Below the pieces are notes generated by a model, which saw only the letters and a program-made list of their open reading frames with translations, was not told the origin of the DNA and searched no databases. A stretch of DNA of 64,000 nucleotides from Elephas maximus indicus (Eukaryota; Chordata; Mammalia; Proboscidea; Elephantidae): NCBI RefSeq assembly GCF_024166365.1, contig NC_064830.1, positions 91,008,968 to 91,072,967 on the forward strand, given 5' to 3'. The position numbers were made by a program, and so were the translations under genes. Position 1 is the first letter of the stretch. The number at the start of each line of letters is the position of its first letter. Of this stretch, positions 33,581-46,455 are shown piece after piece.

Positions 33581-35245
33581 TATCTTATTTATCTAGTCCT
33601 TTTACTATAACAGAAATACCACAAATGAGTGGCTTTAATGTATTTTCTCACTGTTTAGGCTAGGAGTCTGTGTTCAGAGACCCAGCTCTGTGGGAAGACT
33701 TTCTCTGTGGGCTCTGAGGGGAGGTCTCTTTTCAGCTTCTATTTCTTGGCAAACATGGTGATTTTCATGTAACATGACCTCTATCTTCCCCCATCTCTGC
33801 TTGCTTGCTGCTTGATTAATTTGCTCTCTTTGAGTCTCATAAGAGATTGACTTAAGGCACACCCTACATTTATACTGCTTCATTAACATAACAGAGAAAA
33901 CCAATTCTCAAAGGTGATTCTAAGCTTAGGTATAAAACCACAAAACAAACCCCTTGTGTAGATTCTGACTCATAACCACAGGTATAGGGGTTAGGATTTA
34001 CCACACACATTTTTGGGAGACACAGTTCAGTCCATACCATTCCACCGTTTGGCCCCAAAAATACGTGTCCTTGCCACATGTAAAACACATTCGCCCTATC
34101 ATATCATAGTGAAAGTCTTAAATCAACTGTCACTACAAAATCCAAAAATTTCTCATCTGTGAAATCTAGAATACAGATTATCTGCTTCCAGCGTACAGTG
34201 GTGGAACAGCCACAAGGTAGACATTTCCATTACAAATGGGAGTAATTGGAGGGAAAAAAAGGCATAAAAGGCACCAAGCAAGTCAGCAGGACAAATTACA
34301 TTAGCTCTCAAGACTTGAAAATAATCCTCTGTTCTATGAGACCATTTAGGCAGTGGCCCTGCCCTCCAGACTATGGGTGTTGGCAACAGTGTCCGGATTC
34401 TGGGTGGAGGCCACTCAGCCCTGGGCTTCAGCTCCACCTTCCAGGCCCACTGGAATGGCAACTCTGCTCCGTTGGATTTGGGCAGCCCCGTTCTTCTAGT
34501 CCATCTGAGTGGCTACCCTGCTCCCTCGGCCCTAGAAGGCTCCATTTTCTGCCCCTTGGGCGTAGTGGCCCTGCCCCCTCAGATTTGGACAACAGATCTG
34601 GCCCCATCCTGCCGGCACTCATGAAAGTCAGCCCTGCACTCCAGAACTGAGTTGATGAAGATATGGCTCTTTGAAACCTAGGAGACCATGGCCCCACCCT
34701 TTGAAACCCCAGAGGCCATGGCTCCACCCTTTGAGACCCCAGAGGTCGTGGCCCTGCCCTTTGAGACTGAGGCAGCACTGCTTCCTGTGTTCTTCAGCTT
34801 CTGGTTCCTTGGCCTCTTGGCCCCTCAGGCTCTTGGGCCAGCCCAGAGTCTGCCCTGCTTGGGCAAGTGTTTCATAGCTCTTTAGCTCCACTGATAAGTG
34901 TCTAGAGGCATCCCACTCCACCAGTAACCTTGGCCAAAAGGCACTCAGCTCTCTTACTCCCTGGGTCAGCAAGTCTAGCTCCACTGATAAATGCCTAGAT
35001 GCTCACCCCACTCTACCAGGAAGCATCCTGGCTGAAGGCATTCAGCCCTTCTCCATGGTTCGGCTCCAGCGCTGTCCCACACAGGTCTCCTGGTTCTGCT
35101 GCTGCCATTTCTCTGCTGCTGCTTCTCACTGTCTGCTCTGTCTCCGATGTTACAGCTCTCCGCACTTCCTCCTGAGTCTTCACTAGAATTGCCTTTGACA
35201 TCCATAATTCCTCCAATGGTCTCTTCAAGGCAATCTAGGCTTTTA

Positions 35246-35417
35246 CTATTAAACCAAAACCAAACCTGTTGCCTTCGAGTCAATTCTGACTCACAGCAAC
35301 TCTGTTGGACAGAGTAGAACTGCACATAGTGTTTCCAAGGAGTGGGTCGTGGATTCGAACTGCTGACCTTTTGGTTAGCAGCCATAGCTCTTAACCACTG
35401 CGCCACCTGGGCTCCAA
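35246..35417 (-). mobile_element. AfroSINE inside MaLR internal region
   Basis: An antisense short-type copy from AAACCAAAACCAAACCTGTTG to CGCCACCTGGGCTCC. Confidence 0.92.
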
Positions 35418-35906
35418 GCTTAGGCATCTTAAAACTCTTCCAACTTCTAAGCAATCACATTTTCAAAACCGCTTCCACATTTTAGGCATCTGTTAGAACA
35501 GCACCCCACTCTCCCAGTACCAAATTTTATCTTATCCAACAAAAATACCTCAAGTGGATGACTTTAACAAAAAGAAATTTATTCTCTCATAGTTTAAGAG
35601 GCTAGAAGTCTGAATTCAGGGTACCAGCTCCAGGGGAAGGCTTTCTCTCTCTGTTGGTTATGAGGGAAGGTCCTTGTCATCAATCATCCCCTGGTCTAGG
35701 AGCTTCTCAGTGCAGGGACCATGGGTCCAAAGGACGTGCTCCCCTCCTGGCTCTTCATTCTTGGTGGCACGAGGTCCCCCTGTCTCATTGCTCACTTCTT
35801 TTATATCTCAAAAGAGATTGACTCAAGATACAACCTAATCTTGTAGACTGAGTCCTGCCTCAATTAACGTAACTGCCTCTAATTCTGCCTCATTAACATC
35901 ACACCA

Positions 35907-36053
35907 TAAAAAACCAAACTTGTTGCTGTCGAGTCGATTCCAATTCATAGTGCCCGTATAGAGCAGAGTAGATCTGCCCTGTAGAGTTTCCAAGGAGCAG
36001 CTGGTGGATTGAAACTGCCAGCCTTAACCACCATACCACCAAAGCCCCAAAGA
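35907..36053 (-). mobile_element. AfroSINE inside MaLR 5' LTR
   Basis: An antisense copy from AAAAAACCAAACTTGTTGCTG to CCATACCACCAAAGCCCC. Confidence 0.9.
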
Positions 36054-37517
36054 GGTAGGATTTACAACACACAGGAAAATCATACCAGATGACAAAATGG
36101 TGAACAATCATACAATACTGGGAATCATGGCCTAGCCAAGTTGATACACATTTTGGGGTGACACAATTCAATCTATAACACCAAGTGTGGCCTTTTCCAG
36201 TGAGGCTCAAGGGAGTTTTTCAATTGATGTCTTTTCTAATAAACAATCTCCAGGTTTAACAGGAGGCAGATATGGCAAGTCTGGTTTCAGTTATCAAAAG
36301 CAGTTTTTACCTGGGCAGAGTACTCCTTGGAGTACTCTATTAAAGGCTGACAGTATTTCATTATACTAGTTTGAATTAAATTGGAGTCAATCCAGGCTGA
36401 CCAATAAGAGAGGGCCCTAGGCCATCCAGTAATGATTTCATAGGGAGTCAACTTGTGTCATCCAAAGGGAGTAGATCTTAAAGTGAGGAGGACAGAGGGA
36501 AGGACTTGGGTCCAGGCCAGGTGTAGAGATGCAGAGAGTTTCGCCAATTGAGTTTTTATGATGCCATTAGTTTTTCCACCACGTCCGATGATTGAGGGTG
36601 GTAAGGGCAATGGAGCCTCTGAAGAATTGGGAAAATTTTACATATCTCCTTATAACTAGGCCAGTAAAATGAGTACCCTGATTACTGCAAAGAGTTTTTG
36701 GGGCTCCACAGGTAGAGATAATATTTTCAAGGAGTTGCTTAGCTACAAAGTTTGCAGTAGCTCAGTGGCTCAAAAAGCCTTTCATCCAGTGAGAAAATCT
36801 GCACATCATTAGCAACATAAATTTGTATCCATTGGCTGGTGAAAGTTGGATAAAATCAATCTGACATTCGAGCATGGGCCTTGAAGGCAAGGGGTATGTC
36901 GTAGGCGGGACTTAATATGGTTTGCCTGAATTAAATTGTGAACATATAGAGCAGTGAGAGGTAATATAATCAGTGGCCTCAAGAAAGTGTCCCCACCAAT
37001 ATTTCTTTGACATAACCATCATTTTATTCCTTCCCAAATGGGAGTTCATTTGTAAGCCTTCATTATGGGGATTTGGAGAGATTTAGGAAGAGCAGGCAAC
37101 TGGTTAGGTCCCATCCATACCCTGGAAGTAGATTCCTTGGAACAGTCATGTTTTTTCCACATCTCAGTTTCGTCCTTTGAAGCTAACCTTTGATTTACAA
37201 AAAGGTGTTCAAATGAAATTGTATCAGAAGTACAGTCATCTTCTATAAGTAGCTCAGAAGGATAAGAAGGATCTTTGTTAACACGATCACGGCTAAGGAT
37301 ATCTCTAATTACAGGAGTTAAAATACTATGTTGAGAACAAGTAGGACAATGAGAAACATATTCTGCAGCTCCAGAAAAATCTCGCCCCCAATGTTTTTGT
37401 AATATAGCAATCATCTCATCTTGTCTTGAATGTGCTTGTTCACATAAGCTTGGAATCATGGGAACATGCAAAAATTTCAGTGGGACAGTGGTATTAGTAG
37501 GGCCTCCTCATAACTTA

Positions 37518-37679
37518 AAAAACAAAATCCATTGCTGTCGAGTTGATTCTGACTGATAGCAACCCTATTGCATGGAGTAGAACTGCCCCATAAGGTTTCC
37601 AGGGAGTGCCTGGTGGCCTCCAACTGCTGACCTTTTGAGTTAGCAGCTGTAGCTTTTAACCTCTGTGCCACTGGGGAGA
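37518..37679 (-). mobile_element. AfroSINE with perfect target duplication
   Basis: Flanked by CTCATAACTTA at 37507-37517 and 37680-37690. Inserted in the class I ERV. Confidence 0.93.
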
Positions 37680-38171
37680 CTCATAACTTAGTGGCTATTA
37701 ATAGCAATCAGCTTTTTCCCGAGTCTCCATTTCATCCTTTGGGACTTCTTGCTGGTGTCTGAAAACAGCTGTAAAACCACATAAATGTCATGATTATATC
37801 CATTCGTTTGTTGTGAATTATATTCCTCCTTTTTACCATGATTGAGATTAGAACTGTCTCAATTATAGATGAAGACATTGTGGGGTACCTTTAAAACAAG
37901 ATGTTGTGAAGCAGCCTGTTTTTCTGTGCTATCAGCTGTTTCCCTTAATTTCCTGTTGGGGTATTTAGGTTGATGGGCTTGGATATCACAGAAACACAAA
38001 AGGCTTCTAAGAGGTCACCCACTAAGGGGCCATTCTTAATTTGGGACCCTGAAGAGGTTAGGAGCCCCCTTTGTTTCTATAACATGGCAAAATCATGGGT
38101 AAGCCTAAAACCATACCGTGAGTCTGTGTAAATATATACTGATCATCCAGATGCTGATTTGCAAGCCCTCG

Positions 38172-38334
38172 TACCTGTTGTCATTGCCGTCGAGTCGATT
38201 CCGACTCATAGCGACCCTAAAGAACAGAGTAGAACTGCCTCATAGGGTTTCCGGGGAGTGCCTGGTGGATTCAAACTGCTGACCTTTTGGTTAACAGCTG
38301 TAGCTCTTAACCACTATGCCACCAGAGTTTCCAT
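38172..38334 (-). mobile_element. AfroSINE, near consensus
   Basis: GTCATTGCCGTCGAGTCGATT to CCACCAGAGTTTCC; low divergence from the common short-type sequence. Confidence 0.92.
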
Positions 38335-38536
38335 AGAGGAAAGATCATCTAAAGAAATAGAAGAAGTGGAAGGACTGTTCTCTTCTGAAGACATGCTAAG
38401 TGCCTGTAAATAGCATAAAGCTTCTGATGAAGTCCCTTCAGCCTTGTGGTGGCCATCAGGTAGCGTCTCTCCTTGTTGATTGAATTGTATATAACAATTC
38501 CATTTAGATAACGACTCTTTTCCTGTTAAATTAACT

Positions 38537-38709
38537 TAAAAAAAAGCCAAACCTGTTCTGTTGAGTCTGCTCCAACTCATAGTGAACCTATAGGACAGAG
38601 TAGAGCTGCCCCATAGAGTTTCCGAGGAGTACCTGGTGGATTTGAACTGCCGACCTTTTGGTTAGCAGCCATAGTGCTTAACCACTACACCACCAGGGTT
38701 TCCAAACCC
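38537..38709 (-). mobile_element. AfroSINE with perfect target duplication
   Basis: Flanked by TAAATTAACT at 38527-38536 and 38710-38719. Confidence 0.93.
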
Positions 38710-38824
38710 TAAATTAACTAGGATATCATTATTGAGTAAAAAGGTATGTAAACACTTTATAGAACCAAGGGATATGGGGACAGGTTTAGAGTGGATTAAA
38801 CTCTGTTCTTTATTAGTAATCCCC

Positions 38825-39329
38825 TGTCATGGAGTGAATTGTCTCCCCCCAAAATATGTGTTAACTTGGTTAGGCTATGATTTCGGGTATTGTGTGATTG
38901 TCCACCATTTTGTCATTTGATGAGATTTTCGTGTGTTGTAAATCCTATCACTGATGTTGTTAAGATGGATTAGCAGCAGTTACATTGATGAGATCTACAA
39001 GATTAGATAGTGTCTTAAACCAGTCTCTTTTGAGATATAAAAGAGAGAAGCAAGCAGAGAGACATGGGGACCTCATACCACCAAGAAAGCAGTGCCGGGA
39101 GCAGAGTGCATCCTTTGGACCTGAGGTTCCTGTGCAGAGAAGCTCCTAGACTGCAAGAAGATTGTTGATACAGACCTTCCTCCAGAGCCAACAGAGAAAG
39201 CCTTCCCCTGGAGCTGATGCCCTGAATTTGGACTTGTAGCTTACTAGACTGTGAAAGAATAAATTTCTCTTTGTTAGAGCCATCGATTTGTGGTATTTCT
39301 GTTATAGCAGCACTAGATGAGTTAAGACA
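38825..39329 (+). mobile_element. MaLR-type solo LTR (fossil) inside the class I ERV
   Basis: TGTCATGGAGTGAATTGTCT to GATGAGTTAAGACA. Pentamer flanks TCCCC and ACCCC match at four of five positions. Confidence 0.85.
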
Positions 39330-40730
39330 ACCCCATAACCTTAGAAGTTTTAGTATTCTGAGGGAGAGGTTTTTGTAAATATGTAGGGTTAATGGCATAG
39401 AGGGTGGTACTAGTGTCAATTTAAAATTTACAAGATTCCCCATTAACTTTAATAATTGTTTAAATTGGGAATTTAAAGCCACGTGTTGTATCCCTGGAAC
39501 CCCTTCATTCTGACTTAGGTTGAGTTCTGTTCACCAGCAAATTGCCAATTTTATTTTTCAATTTAATGCAGTCCTTCTTAAAGTGCCCAGGTTTTTTATA
39601 GTAATGGAAAATTCCAGGTTTAGTGCCTCCAAAGGACTTGAATCCCTTTTGATTAGGAGACTGTAATTGTTGTAATTGCAAGGCTGTTAATTTATTTTAC
39701 TTTACATCTTGCTTAGTTTCTATAGCTTGAGCAAGCTCATTAGCTAAACCACTCAGCTTGGCGATCAGAGCAGCTTTCCAATCCAGCCGATGCCTTTTTG
39801 CTAAAGCTGAAAGTTCATGGTGAAGACCAGATACATTAAAAGCTCTGGATACCCAGGGTGAAAGGGTCAAGCCCTGAATGTTCAGCAAATCTCTGAAATG
39901 ATCAGGCTGGTAATCGTAAACATTTTCATCTTTATTTTGTGTACAAGAGTGGATTTTTGTCCACTCTTTTATAGGAGGAAAGGCTTTGCTCAGGGCATCA
40001 AGTAATTCTTCCCCTTCTTCCAGGCTTCATGGAGCAAATCATCAGCTGTTTTGGTAGTATCCAAAGTCAGACTTTCTCAGGGGTATTTCTATTCAGCATA
40101 CTCTAGCCATAATTGAGCATTCCTGGGGCTTGTTAACATGTGAACTAATTGAAATAAATCAGGCAACCCAGGCTGAGAAGTTTCAATGAGAACTTTGAAT
40201 TCTTTAGCAAATTTATAAGGGCCCTTTCACACATCTGGAAAATCTTTTAACAATACTGTGTAATTCACCGTGAGTCCAAGGGACAAAGGAGACACTAGGC
40301 TCTTTAGGAATTCTCTAATCTTCAACCCAGATCATGGGGATCGGATTTTAAACGGTGTTTCAGGAACAGGTTTTTTGTCTTTGGTATGTATATTCATTAG
40401 GAAAGAAAGGGAGTTCTGAAAGGGTGTTAGTAGAGGGGTAAGAAGGCAGGGATGGATACAGAGATGATACAGTCTGCAAAGGAGCAAAGGGAATGGGAGC
40501 AGGCACCTGACATTCTAACTTCTTTTGTCTTTTGGTCAATTTAGAAATTGTGTCTTGTGTGGAAGTTAGTCTACTTTCCTAATGACTTTTGAAACTTCCA
40601 TATACCAGTTAAAATAAGTGTCTCATTTGTAGTTGCCACATCTCATTTACTGTGCAGAAAAACTAGTTTGTCTAGGTCAAAAGAACTCCAAATGGGCAAT
40701 TGATGTGCTAAACTGTCCTTAGTATAGTCA

Positions 40731-41380
40731 TGCTGTTGTTAGGTGCCACCGAGCTGGTTCCAACTCATAACAACTCTGTGTACAACAGAACCAAACACTG
40801 CCCCGTCCTGCACCGTCTTCACAATCATTGTTATGCTTGACCCCATCGTTGCACCCACCGTGTTAATCCATCTTGTTGAGGGTCTTCCTCTCTTTTGCTG
40901 ACCCTCTACTTTACCAAGCATGATGTCCTCGGGGACTGGTCCCTCCTGATAACATGTCCAAAGTACATGAGACGAAGTCTTACCATCCTTGCTTCTAAGG
41001 AGCATTCTGGCTGTACTTCTTTCTAGACAGATTTGTTTGTTCTTCCGGCATTCCATGGTGTATTCAATATTCTTCACCAACACCATAATTCAAGGACATG
41101 AATTCTTCTTTAGTTTTCCTTATTGTCCATGCGTATGAGGCAGTTGAAAATACAGTCGCTTGGGTCAGGCACAGCTTAATTCTCAAAGTGACATCTTGCT
41201 TTTTAAGACTTTAAAGAGGTCTTTTTCAGGACATTTGCCCAGTGTAATACATCATTTGATTTCTTGACCACTGCTTCCATGGGCATTGATTGAAGATCCA
41301 AGTAAAATGAAATCCTTGACAATTTCAGTATTTTCTCCGTTTATCATGATGTTGCTTATTGGTCCAGTTATGAGATTTTT
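40731..41380 (-). mobile_element. RTE/BovB-type LINE 3' end
   Basis: From the (GTT)AGGTGCC tail to the TTGGTCCAGTTATGAG region on the plus strand. The minus strand encodes the VKNIEYTMECRKNKQICLER C-terminal region. Inserted in the gag region of the class I ERV. Confidence 0.9.
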
Positions 41381-41956
41381 GTCAAGCAAGTGCTCAGAAA
41401 CTGGCAGGTATGGGGGTCGAAACATTTGTCCACATGAGTAGCCAGAGTGCCTGAAAATGGTCCTGCCAAATCCTTAAAACTAGCATTCTTCCTCTTACCA
41501 AAATAGTGAATTGCATGTACTAGAAAACTTGAATGTGCACTAAAGCCTAAATGGGCACCGAGACCTGAATGTGCACTGTACACTGAAGGAAAAATCAGTT
41601 CAGATTTAATGGGCTGAAACCTGGTTTTCTCAAGGTCAGACTAGGATCTTATCAGGGATTTGCCACTAGGTGTCAGCCTCACCAAAACTGATTTGACAGC
41701 AAACTCATCAGAATGTTCAGCGTGAACTGAAAACGGAAGTACAAAAGAAAAGGGAATCCAACAATAAACTTCCAAGAACTCTATGCAAAGAGGGCAGAGT
41801 TCAGTTTGAGAGGGCTTACCTGGGACGACTCCCAGGAATCCGGGGAGACTGAAGGGCTCAAAGGGCCCAAGCCAGTACTGAAAGCTCTCAGTCCTTGTCC
41901 TGGGGGCCACAAGAGGTGAGGTGCCTTTGAATCCCACATTAAATTGTCAAAGCATA

Positions 41957-42528
41957 AAAATGCGTACTCTGTTAAAATAAAAGATTTATTGAAGGTTTAA
42001 TACAGTTCGAACCAGGGAAAGCATTCAACGCACAAAGCGAAACTAGAATGCTCCAAGCTGGTGAGATTACAAAGCTGTATCTGCATGCTTGAAATTCTGA
42101 TTGGTGCTCAGTGATGTAAAGAGGCAGAAGGCAGGATAACTCAAAGCGGGGAATTAATAGGGGTTGGTTCAAACTGTACATGTAGGTTTCTTAGATTGGT
42201 TATTTCATATAGTTATAGAAGTTCATGACTAAAGTGGGGAGGGATTCCTTTTTGAGAACATTTTGCCAGGAGAGGGTCTTTTAGCAAACAATCCCTAAGA
42301 GTTGCTTGTGTAGGAGATTGCTGACAAGGGGTTTGGTCTACACCCTCCTTTTAGGAACATTGTTTCCACGGGGAAAACAGAGAAACACATTTCCTTAGTT
42401 GCAGGATTAAGTCTGTAGAAAGGTTAGCAGTTGCTGAGGATAAGGGAGGGCTAAAATGGAGTTGGGCTCAGACACAGGCCATTCACTTTGACAGATAAGT
42501 GCCTCCGTTTTGGAGTTCTCACACAGAT
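41957..42528 (-). repeat. 5' LTR of the class I ERV
   Basis: On the minus strand it starts TGTGAGAACTCCAAAACGG, contains CCCAACTCCATTTTAGCCC, and carries a poly(A) signal (AATAAA in ACCTTCAATAAATC). It ends GCTTTGACA. It is the only copy of this LTR seen here. Confidence 0.7.
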
Positions 42529-42529
42529 C

Positions 42530-43060
42530 TGACCTAGCTTCAGGTTGTTAGGGTCAGAAGCACGCATGTGGCAGACAAGTGAAAAGTAGATTGGATTGTA
42601 TCCTCTCAATTTGTTAATCTTCGTGTAGGTCAGAGAATGCAGATGGTTGGAGAGGTTAGATTAAGGAGATTGCAGGGAAATTCTGATAAAAAAAAAAAGA
42701 GACAGTCAGGATAGTGGGGAGAGAAGGTTTGAAACAGGTTTGATACGAGGGAAAGAAAGGTCGTAAAGTTTGAGAGAGTTTGGTTTCTGTCTCCAGAGGG
42801 GAGCTAGTTGAAGCTTCTCAGGATAGGGATGGGTATTTATTACCGATCAGTTAAATGAGAGAATTTTTGGCCTTTCCCATACAAATAACCTTTGAACCCA
42901 AATAATGTATTGTAAGAGAGGTGAGTGTGGTAGACAGACACCAGGGCTCTGCTGCAAGGGTTGCAACACAGGAGGGAGGCACCTTCTCTCTCAGCATACA
43001 TGAAGTGAACACACAATGCAAATGTGAACTTCTGCCTTGCACATTGTAGTGAATTGGCTC
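42530..43060. other. Unassigned intron sequence
   Basis: No recognised repeat or exon. Confidence 0.4.
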
Positions 43061-43400
43061 TGTTTGTCCCCTCTGGCTTTACCCTCCACTCTTCCCTACT
43101 TTGACCCGAACCTCAGGGTGCTGACTTTTTTATTCACCATAATGGGCTCCCTTACCCTCTGGCTTCTGGTTGGCCTCTGGCAACTGGATGGAATGGGGAC
43201 AGAGAAACAGAGGGCTGGAGGAAACCGAGAGATTGTGTGTTTATTCACATAGCTCCCTCCCTGCTGGGCTTCAGGGTGTGGTGGTTATATTCCTTTAGCT
43301 TAGGGCCTTGCTCCAATCTTGCACCCTCACCAATAACTTTCTGGATTCCCATAACCCCTCCTACCTTACCCCATCAGACCTAGTGTGTCAACTTCCCCAT
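43060..43400 (+). mobile_element. Ancient L1 3' UTR-like remnant
   Basis: CCCTCTGGCTTTACCCTCCA, CCCTCTGGCTTCTGGTTGG, TGTGTGTTTATTCACATAGC and TCCCTCCCTGCTGGGC recall the 3' UTR of old mammalian L1 (L1M) families. Diverged. Confidence 0.45.
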
Positions 43401-43669
43401 GATAGCTAGCTCCTGAATACTTCACCATACCTCGTTGTAAACACCATTAAACCAGTCCAATCTTTTGTAAGTACTCTGCACGTTAACCTATCCTCAGTTA
43501 CCTCATTTGGAAACACCATCTCTTTCTTAAGGGTAACCGGATTAATACATGCAATATAAGCCCCTCCAATTACAGATTGTATCACTCTCAATCCATTTCC
43601 CATCACCCCTGTATCTAATGTAGTTGTCACAATTGACCAGTAGGAATGAACTAGGGGCTGGAGAAGTAT

Positions 43670-43882
43670 GTTGTTCTTGTTAGTTGCCATCGAGGTGATT
43701 CCAACTCATGGAGAACCCATGTGTTACAGAATAGATATGTTCCATAGGATTTTTTTGGAAATAATCTTTACAGAAGAAGCTCACCAGGCCTTTTCTTCCA
43801 TAATACCTACCGCTGGATGGGTTCGAACCACCAGTCTTTAGGTTGGTAGTCGAGTGCAAACTGTTTACGCCACCTAGAGAGC
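43670..43882 (-). mobile_element. AfroSINE (long type)
   Basis: GTTGTTCTTGTTAGTTGCC to CACCTAGAGAGC, antisense. Confidence 0.85.
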
Positions 43883-43914
43883 TTATTATTTGTAAAAACT
43901 GGCATTGTATAGAG

Positions 43915-44105
43915 CAGGGATAGGCAAACAGGCCTGGATCTGTTAGTAAAGTTTTATCAGAACACAGCCATGCCCGTTCACTTACCTATTGTCTATGGCT
44001 GTTTTTGTGCTATACCAGCAGAGTTGAATAGTTACAGCAGAGATCAAATCTCCTGTAAAGCCTCAAATATTTATCATCTGGCCCCTGTGTTGACCCATGG
44101 TATAG
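43915..44105. mobile_element. hAT-Charlie-type MITE
   Basis: GGGATAGGCAAAC, AGTTTTATCAGAACACAGCC and TATTGTCTATGGCTG follow a widespread eutherian hAT MITE consensus. Confidence 0.65.
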
Positions 44106-44111
44106 AAGAAT

Positions 44112-44265
44112 GAACCTGCCTGGCCTGAGTCTCAGAAGACCTGAGTTGAACCCTAAATCCACTATTTAATGAGGGCCCTTGGCCAAGTAGCTTTACCTCA
44201 TCAAATCTGTTTCCTCACCTGTAGAATAATAATAACAACCTACACAGTTACTGTAAGAATGAAGT
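44112..44265 (+). mobile_element. MIR
   Basis: GACCTGAGTTGAACCCTAAATC, then GGCCAAGTAGCTTTACCTC and GTTTCCTCACCTGTAGAATAA. It ends about 25 bp before the KRAB-A exon. Confidence 0.75.
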
Positions 44266-44277
44266 TTTAATTATTAG

Positions 44278-44490
<213 letters not shown>

Positions 44491-46254
44491 TGAATTCCAG
44501 AATCAGAAAAAGCTGAAAGCCAGAAGTTTTCAAGATTTGGCTACAGAAATCTGACCTGAAATGTTCAGGTGGCAAAGCTTGATTTTACTACATGAAGCTA
44601 TTTATAGTCTCTATTTTTCCCACTTGGTGTGCATATCTGTGTAGTTAGCCTAAGAAATATCAATGTGTTTGATTTGGGATGCAGCACCAAGCCTTTTGGG
44701 AGCATTACATAATATAAGTATATATGCCAACTCACCTTTCTTAAATCTGGAAAAATTCTGAAATACATCTGTGGTATCCAATAAGGGATTGCGGACCTGG
44801 CTGATGAATAGTTGCTTTTTGTTTAGAGCTCAAGCGCACTTAATCCACTCTGCATCCCCACCCACACCCACTGTTCACATCCACGTGTATTAGACCTCTA
44901 GGAGTGGAAAAAAATTACGGCCCATTTGGATTCCAAAGCTCAGCTGTGGAGTTTATCTCTTGAAAAGTTTAGCTTTGGAATTTATCTCTTGCAAAGTTTA
45001 TTTCTTTCCTCTCTCTGGAATGGGCAACTTCCTTGTTTGCAACACCAGTGGGTGCCCTGGAAATCATTTCTAACTAACTTTGTATCTGAACCCTCACTAC
45101 TTCCATCTTCCCAAGAGCCTATGCTTGCCTTATTCTCATGTAGTCTCCTATGGTGGAGTTTTCTGTGCCCTCTCTGAGGTGTTGGGGCCGGTAATAGTTT
45201 TCTTCCTGGGGCCGCGTATTTGACCCCCCACATTGATACTCTTGGCACAGTTGTGACCACCTCTAGTGGGATTGTCCACCAACCTCTGGTTTTTTGTAAT
45301 ATTTATTTTCATTTTAAAATCATTACAGGGGCATAACTGAATATGTGGAAGGTACAGAAGAGTATCAAGGGAAGGGAAAAATGTTCAGGGGTAGCACTAT
45401 TAATGTTTTGGAATGTTCCTTTCCAGTCTTTTTTCCTATGCTTTAAAAAAGGTATGTGAGCATATTCTGTATATAATGGCATAATTCTTTTTAAACTTAA
45501 TATTGTAACATCAGCATTTTCCCTATGTTATTAAAATCCCCCATAAATATAATAAATGACCATAACATAATGCCACTGTATGATACATAATAATAATTAA
45601 TTATTTTCTCATTTGGGGATGTTCACTTTGACTTTGTTGGTTTGCTTGTGTGTGTCATTTTCTTTGTTACAATGTCCCAGAGGATGCCTCTGACTATAAA
45701 ACTTCATATGCATTTCTGATGATTCCCCAAGACTTAGAATTTTGGAGTTAAAGGATACGGGCACTTTAAGTTTCTTAAAATACATTGATGAATGAGTTTT
45801 CAAGAAAATTTCTACTCTTGTTTGTTCAACAGCAGTATTTTAGAGTGCTTCTTTACTGTATCACAGCACTTCTTTAGAGATTTACTAGTTATAAAAATAA
45901 TACATGTTCCTAATAGAAATTTTGGAAAGAACATCAACAAATAAAGTAGAAGATAAAAGGCATCTGCAGGCCCATTGCCCACAAATAATCAGTGTATAAC
46001 ATTTTGGTTTACTTTTTATTTTTCCTATATAAAGTTTTTAAAAACGACACAAATGCTATATATGAGTTTCGTATTCTCCCTTAATAAATATAGGGAGCGT
46101 TTTTGTATTCTCACGGATACTCTTTGAACACATGGATTTTTAATATCTGCCTATAAACTGTGTCTTCATAGGCTTTGTGTTATCATTCCCCCGTTGACAT
46201 TCATCCTATTTCCAGTTTTGCACTGTTTTACCAGAACTTCAAACAGACTTGGCC

Positions 46255-46318
46255 CCTGCTGAGAATTTGCATTTCTAACAAGTTCTCGGGCAGGTTAGGG
46301 ATCAGTTCTGAGAACCAC
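46255..46318. mobile_element. MER5A fragment
   Basis: GAGAATTTGCATTTCTAACAAG and the terminal TGAGAACCACT of the MER5 inverted repeat. Confidence 0.65.
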
Positions 46319-46326
46319 TAGTAGAG

Positions 46327-46455
46327 CAGTGGTTCTCAAAATTTATTATACATAAGAATCACCTGAGGATCTTGTTAAAATGTAGATTCGCATTCAGTTT
46401 ATCGGATGGAAATGCAAATTCTCAGAAGGGGTTTGAACTGGAACAAACTCGTTTG
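46327..46455. mobile_element. MER5A copy, adjacent to the previous
   Basis: CAGTGGTTCTCAAAATTTA, then AAGAATCACCTGAGGATC. The two copies abut with their inverted repeats facing each other. Confidence 0.65.

Larger units (their letters stand above)
33581..36180 (-). mobile_element. MaLR-type provirus (LTR-internal-LTR), fossil
   Basis: Two MaLR-type LTRs in the same orientation, at 35525-36180 (5' LTR on the minus strand) and 33581-34060 (3' LTR), enclose about 1.46 kb of internal DNA, the usual size for MaLR. The internal region begins TTTGGTACTGGGAGAGTGG and continues with GTGGAAGCGGTTTTG and GCCTAGATTGCCTTGAAGAG, matching the MST/THE1-type internal start I recall. Two AfroSINEs are nested in it (35246-35417, 35907-36053). 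Open frames in the internal part are GC-rich repeats without retroviral homology. Clear 5-bp flanking duplications are not seen. It is broken, and likely tens of millions of years old. Confidence 0.75.
36181..42528 (-). mobile_element. Class I (gammaretrovirus-like) ERV fossil with 5' LTR, gag and pol parts
   Basis: On the minus strand the order is: 5' LTR (41957-42528), leader, gag-like sequence including a nucleocapsid-like zinc knuckle region near 39600, protease and the start of RT (about 38340-39490), RNase H-like sequence (about 37690-38165), and integrase (36181-37480, including SRQDEMIAILQKHWGRDFSG and the HCPTC zinc-binding part). Nested elements are a MaLR LTR (38825-39329), three AfroSINEs and an RTE tail (40731-41380). 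It lies antisense inside intron 2 of the zinc finger gene. It is broken many times; no env or 3' LTR is recognised. Confidence 0.78.

Noticed and set aside
34246-34984. Overlapping GC-rich open frames on both strands with repeated short phrases
   Set aside because: These fall in the internal region of the MaLR provirus; the repetition is DNA-level (GGCCATGG units) and present on both strands.
34640-35180. A further solo copy of LTR family X
   Set aside because: It shares the middle block only. The sequence around it is MaLR internal region, continuous with the 5' LTR at 35525-36180, so it is not a separate LTR.
39015-39482. 155-residue minus-strand frame
   Set aside because: It runs across the junction of a MaLR LTR and retroviral sequence; a chance join of two fossils.
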